Part shown: piece by piece, positions 14,310 through 18,246 of the stretch
How positions within the stretch are numbered: position 1 is the first letter of the stretch
How the letters are laid out: every line of letters begins with the position of its first letter
NCBI RefSeq assembly: GCF_003471585.1
Contig: NZ_QRJO01000023.1
Coordinates: 1 to 18,246 of the forward strand
Direction: 5' to 3'
DNA: 18,246 nucleotides
Origin: Collinsella sp. AM18-10
Lineage (GTDB): Bacteria > Actinomycetota > Coriobacteriia > Coriobacteriales > Coriobacteriaceae
Notes under the pieces: generated by a model
The model's input: the letters and a program-made list of their open reading frames with translations, nothing else
Database searches by the model: none
Told to the model about the DNA's origin: nothing
Program-made: the position numbers and the translations under genes

Positions 14310-15119
14310 CTATTCGGTGAGCTCGGGGCCCTCGCCGGGCACATAGGCCTCGGCGCCCTCGACGCGGTTGATGCAGATGGTTCCAAAGATCTCGTCCTGG
14401 CTCAGCGTGAGCGAACCGCGCTTGGCGAGCTCCAGCATGGCCAGGAAGGTGACGACGAGCTGCTCGGTGGTGGCATCGCCGTCCAGCAGCTCACGGAAGG
14501 TACAGGTTTGGTGCGCCATGGTAAAGCGGTCGACCGAGGCCACCGTCAGATCGAGCGGCACGCGATGCGGCGCCACGTGCTCGGCCTCCAGCAGGAAGGT
14601 CTGGCGCTTGCCGTCCAGGTCGGCGCAGATGACGGCGAGGCCGCGCAGGGTAATACCGGCAAGGTAGTCGGGCATAAGGCCCAGAAACTCGGGGTCGGGG
14701 CCGGCCACGCGCGGATGCATGCGGCTCTCGGCCTGCATGCGCGCGCCAAGGGCCGCTGCCGCGCCCTTAAACTGCTTGTAGGCAATCAGACGCTGAATCA
14801 GGACCTCGCGCAGGGCGTCGCCGTCGAGCGCGCTGAGTTCCTCGAGGTCGTCGTCGTCCTCGTAATCGTCGTCGGTGTTGCGCGGTGCCTCCTGGGGCAC
14901 CAGCGAGGCGGCCTTAATGTCCAGAAGGGTTGCCGCGACCAGCAAGAAGTCGCTCGCCACGTCTAGGTCCAGCGTCTCGATGCGCTCGGCTTCGGCAAGG
15001 TATTGCTCGGCCACCTCGCTAATGGAGATAGCGCCGATATCTACTTTTTGGCGAGTTACCAGCTGCAGCAGCAGGTCGAACGGTCCGCTGTAGACCTGCG
15101 TCGACACGCGATACGACAT
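14310..15119 (-). CDS. scpA: Segregation and condensation protein A
   Basis: ScpA is the kleisin that bridges the two SMC heads and binds an ScpB dimer. The 269 residues show the N-terminal kleisin motif SGPFDLLLQLVTRQKVDIGAIS (11-32) and VASDFLLVAATLLDIKAASLVP (54-75). An acidic linker (DDDYEDDDDLEE, 83-94) is followed by a C-terminal winged helix that ends in FLAMLELAKRGSLTLSQDEIFGTI. ATG 15119 has an excellent AAAGGAGG site. It comes after the largest gap in the gene run (84 bp), which holds two possible hairpins, so transcription or message stability may change here. Confidence 0.95.
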   Translation of the reverse strand: MSYRVSTQVYSGPFDLLLQLVTRQKVDIGAISISEVAEQYLAEAERIETLDLDVASDFLLVAATLLDIKAASLVPQEAPRNTDDDYEDDDDLEELSALDGDALREVLIQRLIAYKQFKGAAAALGARMQAESRMHPRVAGPDPEFLGLMPDYLAGITLRGLAVICADLDGKRQTFLLEAEHVAPHRVPLDLTVASVDRFTMAHQTCTFRELLDGDATTEQLVVTFLAMLELAKRGSLTLSQDEIFGTICINRVEGAEAYVPGEGPELTE

Positions 15120-15137
15120 CTTCGACCTCCTTTGACG

Positions 15138-15188
15138 GCGCCTTCGCGGCGCGGTTTGGGTGCAAGTTGCGACCGTTTTGCACGGTCG
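15138..15188 (-). promoter_or_regulatory. Two short hairpins in the leader before scpA
   Basis: On the minus strand, CGACCG and CGGTCG (15188-15183 with 15175-15170) can form a 6-bp stem with a 7-nt loop. Nearer scpA, GCGCC and GGCGC (15152-15148 with 15142-15138) can form a 5-bp stem. Neither is followed by a T-tract, so they are not intrinsic terminators. They lie between the M50 gene stop and the scpA ribosome site. An RNA processing or stability role is possible but unproven. Confidence 0.3.
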
Positions 15189-15203
15189 ACCTGTAAGTTT
15201 ACC

Positions 15204-15887
15204 CTAGATGCCGGCGATTGCGAAGTCGAGCAGCCGCTCAGCCAGCGGATACACGGTAACGTCGAAATAGCGGCCGATCACATCGATGCCGGTCCACATA
15301 GGCAGCAGATACAGCACGATGATGAGTATGGGCATGGCGTATTGCTGCAGATGGTAGTAGTTGGTGAGCGCCTTGCCTTTGAGGAATGGGACGATGATCG
15401 ACGAGCCATCGAGCGGCGGGATCGGGATGAGGTTAAAGAACGCGAGCGACAGGTTGACCACGATAAAGGTGGCGCCGAAGTTCATGATTTGGGACGCCAC
15501 GGCAAAGGACATGCTTGCGTAGAGGTTGCCATACGCTGCGTGCATGAGGGCGGCCGCGAGGCACGCGAGCGCGATGTTCGATGCGGGGCCGGCCGCGCTC
15601 ACCAGGACCTCGTCGCGCTTGGGGTGCTTGAGGTTGTTGAGGTAGACGGGCACGGGCTTGGCGAAGGCGAATACCGGGCCGCCGGCCGCGAGCATAAGCA
15701 GCGGCAGGAGGATGGTGCCAAACGGGTCGATGTGGTTAAGCGGGTTGAGCGAGACACGGCCGCGCGAACGGGCCGTCTTGTCGCCGAGCGCCCAGGCCGC
15801 GGCGGCGTGCGCGCTCTCGTGGATGACAATACCCACGATGACGGCAACGGCGCTGGCGAGCAGGTTCATGAGGTAGCTGCTGGTCAT
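15204..15887 (-). CDS. Site-2-type zinc metalloprotease, M50 family (short form)
   Basis: This is an intramembrane zinc protease of the S2P-like M50 group. The 227 residues are strongly hydrophobic with about five or six membrane segments. The HExxH zinc motif is HESAH (23-27) in the first helix, and the third ligand is the aspartate of NLIPIPPLDG (Asp160) in a later helix. HIDPFGTILLP and VSAAGPASN are typical of the family. There is no PDZ domain, unlike RseP, so this is the compact YwhC/YdjM-like form whose substrates are unknown. ATG 15887 has GGGGAG close upstream and lies 9 bp after the small membrane protein gene. Its place before scpA-scpB is a recurring arrangement in Gram-positive genomes. 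Confidence 0.92.
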   Translation of the reverse strand: MTSSYLMNLLASAVAVIVGIVIHESAHAAAAWALGDKTARSRGRVSLNPLNHIDPFGTILLPLLMLAAGGPVFAFAKPVPVYLNNLKHPKRDEVLVSAAGPASNIALACLAAALMHAAYGNLYASMSFAVASQIMNFGATFIVVNLSLAFFNLIPIPPLDGSSIIVPFLKGKALTNYYHLQQYAMPILIIVLYLLPMWTGIDVIGRYFDVTVYPLAERLLDFAIAGI

Positions 15888-15896
15888 GGCACTCCC

Positions 15897-16193
15897 CTAG
15901 CGGACGCGGCGCGAGGCGCGCGTGAGCAGGTAGTCGATCACAAACAAAATGACGGCCACGATGGCGTAATCCAAGCGGAACACGCCGCCAAAGGGTGAGG
16001 TGATGACGCCATAGCCGGCGATGGCGCTCGGCAGTGCGCGCGAAAGCTCGACGACGAAGCCCACAATCTGCAGCTTGGCGGTCAGGCCGCTAAAGCACAG
16101 CAGCACGGTCATCGCGCTCATAAAGATGCCACAGATGCGACAGACGATGGCGATGATGCTCATCGTCACGGCGGCGGCTTTACGAGAGTTCAC
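15897..16193 (-). CDS. Small predicted membrane protein, unrecognised family
   Basis: I do not recognise this 98-residue protein. After a short basic start (NSRKAA) it has a hydrophobic segment at about 11-37, a second less strong one at about 42-65, and a third at about 75-91, and it ends in a basic tail (TRASRRVR). It is probably an integral membrane protein with two or three helices and a positively charged cytoplasmic end. I chose GTG 16193 because GAGGAG lies 7 nt upstream; the first ATG (16163) has no ribosome site and would clip the basic leader. From the GTG it overlaps the end of the ABC-F gene by 14 bp, which suggests translational coupling. It precedes the M50 protease by 9 bp, so a membrane partnership is conceivable but unsupported. 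Confidence 0.65.
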   Translation of the reverse strand: MNSRKAAAVTMSIIAIVCRICGIFMSAMTVLLCFSGLTAKLQIVGFVVELSRALPSAIAGYGVITSPFGGVFRLDYAIVAVILFVIDYLLTRASRRVR

Positions 16194-18213
16194 GCGCGGT
16201 CTCCTCTTCGATCTGGGTGGAAAGCTCGAGCCATTCGTCCTCGAGCTTGGGCAGCTCTTGCTTAAGGCCGTTATATTCCCCCAGCGCGGCGTTGAACTTG
16301 TCCTGATCGGCATAAAGCTCTTCGCTTGCCATCAATTCCATAAGCTCGTCATAGCGGGCGCGCTTTTTGTCAAGCTCGGTCTCGATCTTCTTGAGCTGGT
16401 TGCGCACGCCCTTGAGTTTTTTGTTGAGCGCGGCGCGGGCCTGGGCCTCGGCGCGCTTTTGCTCCTTGGTCTTTTTGCCCTCGGCAGGTTTAGGCGCCGC
16501 GGCGGGGGTGTCGGCCTGGGCGGCGCTGGCTTTGGTGGACTTGGCCGCCGGAGGCGCGCTCTCCGTGGACGCCTCGGCGGCGGCGCGGGCTGCGAGGTCC
16601 TCGCGCTTGTAGAGGTAGTAGTCGTAGTCGCCGTCGTAGACCGTGACCTTGCCGTCGCGGATATCGATGACGCGGTTGGCCACGGCGCGCACCAGGTGCT
16701 CGTCATGGCTGATCAGCACGATGGTGCCGGGGAAGTTTTGCAGGGCGTTCTCGAGCATGTCCACCGAGTCGATGTCCAGGTGGTTGGTGGGCTCGTCCAG
16801 GCACAGGAGCGCCTCGGGGGCCACGAGCATCTTTGCCAGGGCCAGACGCGCCTTTTCACCGCCGGAGAGGACGCGTACCTGCTTTTCGATTGCGTCGTTG
16901 TCGCTAAACAGGAAGGCACCCAGCAGGCTGCGCTGCTGCGGCACGGTCCACTTGGGCGTGACGGTGTCGATCTCTTGCAGGACGGTGTTGGACTCGGTCA
17001 TGCCCTCGAGCGCGTGCTGGGCATAGTAGGCGACGCCCACGTTGGTGCCCAAGTCGCGCGTGCCGGCGGTGGGCGGCTCCAGGCCGGCGAGGATCTTCAT
17101 GAGCGTGGACTTGCCGGCGCCGTTGGGGCCGACGAGCGCCACATGCTCGCCGCGGTAGAGCTTGAGGTCGACGTCGCTGTAGATGTGCTTGTCGCCGTAG
17201 GACTTGGATACGCCCTCGAGGCCGACGACCATGTCGCCGGAGCGCGGCGGGTCGGGGAACTTGAAGTCGATGCGCTTGTGGCCTTCGGGCAGGATGACGA
17301 GCTCCTTTTTGATCTGCTCGATCTTGCGGATGCGCTCCTGCGCCTGGGCGGCCTTAGTGGGCTTGTAGCGGAACTTGTCGACGAAGACCTGCATATGGGC
17401 GATATCGCGCTCCTGGGCGGCACGCTTGGCGCGCATTTGCTCCAGGTTGTCCTCGCGCTGCTTGAGATAACTGCTGTAGTTGCCGGTGTAGGTGGTCACG
17501 CGGCGGTTCTCGAGCGCGGCCACGTGGTCGACGCAGGCGTCCATGAAGGCGCGGTCGTGGCTGACGATGAGCACAGCGCCGTCATAGTTGGCGATAAAGC
17601 CGCGCAGCCACTGAACGCTTTCGAGGTCCAGGTGGTTGGTGGGCTCGTCCAGAAGGAGCAGGTCGGGATGGCGCAAGAAGAGCTTGGCCAGCGCGATGCG
17701 CATCTGCCAGCCGCCCGAGAACTCGGAGCACGGGCGCTCAAAGTCGGTGACCTTAAAGCCCAGGCCGGACAGGATCTTGCGGGCGTTGCTCTCGAGCTCG
17801 TAGCCGCCCAGGTGTTCAAAGCGGTCTTGGACCTGGCCGTACTCGTTAAGGAGTGCGTCGACGTCCTTGCCCTGCTCGGAGAGCTCGGTGATCTGGGCCT
17901 GCAGCTCGTTGGCGCGCTCGCCCATGCGGCGGATTTCCTTGGCCGCGGCCATGACCTCGGCAAGGATGGTCGTGTCCTTGTGCTCCAGGTTGGTTTCCTG
18001 CTCTAGGTAGCCCACCTGGCAGTCCTTGGCGTACTGGACCTGTCCGGCGTCGGGGCTGTCGATGCCCATGATTATCTTGAGCATGGTGGTTTTGCCGGCG
18101 CCGTTGGGGCCCACGAGCGCGAAGCGCTCGCCGGGGTTGATCTGGAAGGACGCGCCGCTAAAGAGGACGCGCGCGCCGAAGCTTTTTTCGATCTTGTCGA
18201 CCAGGAGGATCAT
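16180..18213 (-). CDS. ABC-F family ATPase (Uup/YheS/YdiF-like), ribosome-associated
   Basis: ABC-F proteins are soluble twin-ATPase factors that bind the ribosomal E site and act in translation; some confer antibiotic resistance, most are housekeeping. The 677 residues show domain 1 with Walker A GPNGAGKT (35-42), signature FSGGWQ (165-170), Walker B LLLLDEP (185-191) and the switch His219. The interdomain linker follows with [17 protein letters not shown] (281-297). Domain 2 has GPNGAGKS (362-369), [10 protein letters not shown] (449-458), LDEPTNHLD (472-480) and His503. No transmembrane domain is present. An Ala/Pro/Lys-rich linker (about 545-585) leads to a C-terminal coiled coil (about 590-670), as in Uup/ABCF3-type members. 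ATG 18213 follows AAAGG at 7 nt. The exact subfamily is uncertain and nothing suggests a resistance role. Only 33 bp upstream are visible, so its promoter cannot be judged. Confidence 0.93.
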   Translation of the reverse strand: MILLVDKIEKSFGARVLFSGASFQINPGERFALVGPNGAGKTTMLKIIMGIDSPDAGQVQYAKDCQVGYLEQETNLEHKDTTILAEVMAAAKEIRRMGERANELQAQITELSEQGKDVDALLNEYGQVQDRFEHLGGYELESNARKILSGLGFKVTDFERPCSEFSGGWQMRIALAKLFLRHPDLLLLDEPTNHLDLESVQWLRGFIANYDGAVLIVSHDRAFMDACVDHVAALENRRVTTYTGNYSSYLKQREDNLEQMRAKRAAQERDIAHMQVFVDKFRYKPTKAAQAQERIRKIEQIKKELVILPEGHKRIDFKFPDPPRSGDMVVGLEGVSKSYGDKHIYSDVDLKLYRGEHVALVGPNGAGKSTLMKILAGLEPPTAGTRDLGTNVGVAYYAQHALEGMTESNTVLQEIDTVTPKWTVPQQRSLLGAFLFSDNDAIEKQVRVLSGGEKARLALAKMLVAPEALLCLDEPTNHLDIDSVDMLENALQNFPGTIVLISHDEHLVRAVANRVIDIRDGKVTVYDGDYDYYLYKREDLAARAAAEASTESAPPAAKSTKASAAQADTPAAAPKPAEGKKTKEQKRAEAQARAALNKKLKGVRNQLKKIETELDKKRARYDELMELMASEELYADQDKFNAALGEYNGLKQELPKLEDEWLELSTQIEEETARELS
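16201..16208 (-). promoter_or_regulatory. Ribosome binding site deciding a GTG start
   Basis: AAGAGGAG on the minus strand lies inside the last codons of the ABC-F gene, 7 nt before GTG 16193. It is the main reason for calling the 98-residue membrane protein from a GTG rather than from the ATG ten codons further in. Confidence 0.6.
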
Positions 18214-18246
18214 GGTGCCGCCTTTGACCTTGTGTGCCTATATGAA

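Noticed and set aside
16021..18006. A 661-codon open frame on the + strand opposite the ABC-F gene
   Set aside because: It mirrors a gene with two complete ATPase domains. The translation is Val/Leu/Gly/His-rich with no recognisable domain, as expected from the antisense of GC-rich codons.
16180..18213. Antibiotic-resistance ABC-F determinant
   Set aside because: The protein has the Uup/ABCF3-like C-terminal coiled coil and a housekeeping neighbourhood, and I see no extended interdomain loop of the kind typical of resistance members. Resistance cannot be inferred.

Overview
The window looks like chromosomal DNA of a GC-rich Gram-positive bacterium. I would place it in the Actinomycetota class Coriobacteriia, with Collinsella or a close relative as best guess. 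This rests on high GC with strong GC3 bias, clear AAGGAGG-type ribosome binding sites, a tRNA gene with encoded CCA, and a gene set mixing clostridial-style synteny (M50 protease-scpA-scpB-rluB; cmk-plsC-ispH; DUF512-der-plsY-gpsA) with actinobacterial composition. The assignment is recall-based inference; no search was run.

Layout. Left edge (1-375, + strand): the last 124 codons of a sensor histidine kinase, which begins outside the window. Then comes about 560 bp of convergent intergenic DNA (376-937) with no credible gene, turning AT-rich from about 690 and carrying several short direct and inverted repeats. From 938 to the right edge everything is on the minus strand. Read in the direction of transcription (right to left): ABC-F ATPase, a 98-residue membrane protein, site-2-type M50 protease, scpA, scpB, an RluB-type pseudouridine synthase, cmk, plsC, ispH, a PDZ/radical-SAM DUF512 protein, der, plsY, gpsA, rpe, a NifS/IscS-like cysteine desulfurase, a NIF3 protein, a coiled-coil zinc-ribbon protein, coaBC, and finally tRNA-Pro(GGG) followed by a strong intrinsic terminator.

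The 18 protein genes are packed tightly. The only gaps above 20 bp are 84 bp (M50 to scpA) and 66 bp (rluB to cmk). Five neighbouring pairs overlap by 4 to 14 bp, two of them as ATGA. I see no intrinsic terminator before the one beyond tRNA-Pro, so this may be one very long operon with possible internal promoters.

How the genes fit together. The set is housekeeping. It covers chromosome segregation (ScpA/ScpB), ribosome assembly and translation (Der, RluB-like enzyme, ABC-F, tRNA-Pro), phosphatidic acid synthesis (GpsA makes glycerol-3-phosphate, PlsY and PlsC acylate it), cofactor and isoprenoid precursors (CoaBC, IspH), nucleotide and pentose metabolism (Cmk, Rpe), and sulfur supply (cysteine desulfurase) that could serve the Fe-S enzymes IspH and DUF512 of the same run. 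I found no CRISPR array, insertion sequence, phage gene or obvious novel defence system. The best second-look items are a PlsC with Glu in place of Asp in its HX4D motif, a zinc-ribbon protein lacking one cysteine, an unrecognised GTG-started membrane protein overlapping the ABC-F gene, and the repeat-bearing AT-rich spacer next to the histidine kinase.
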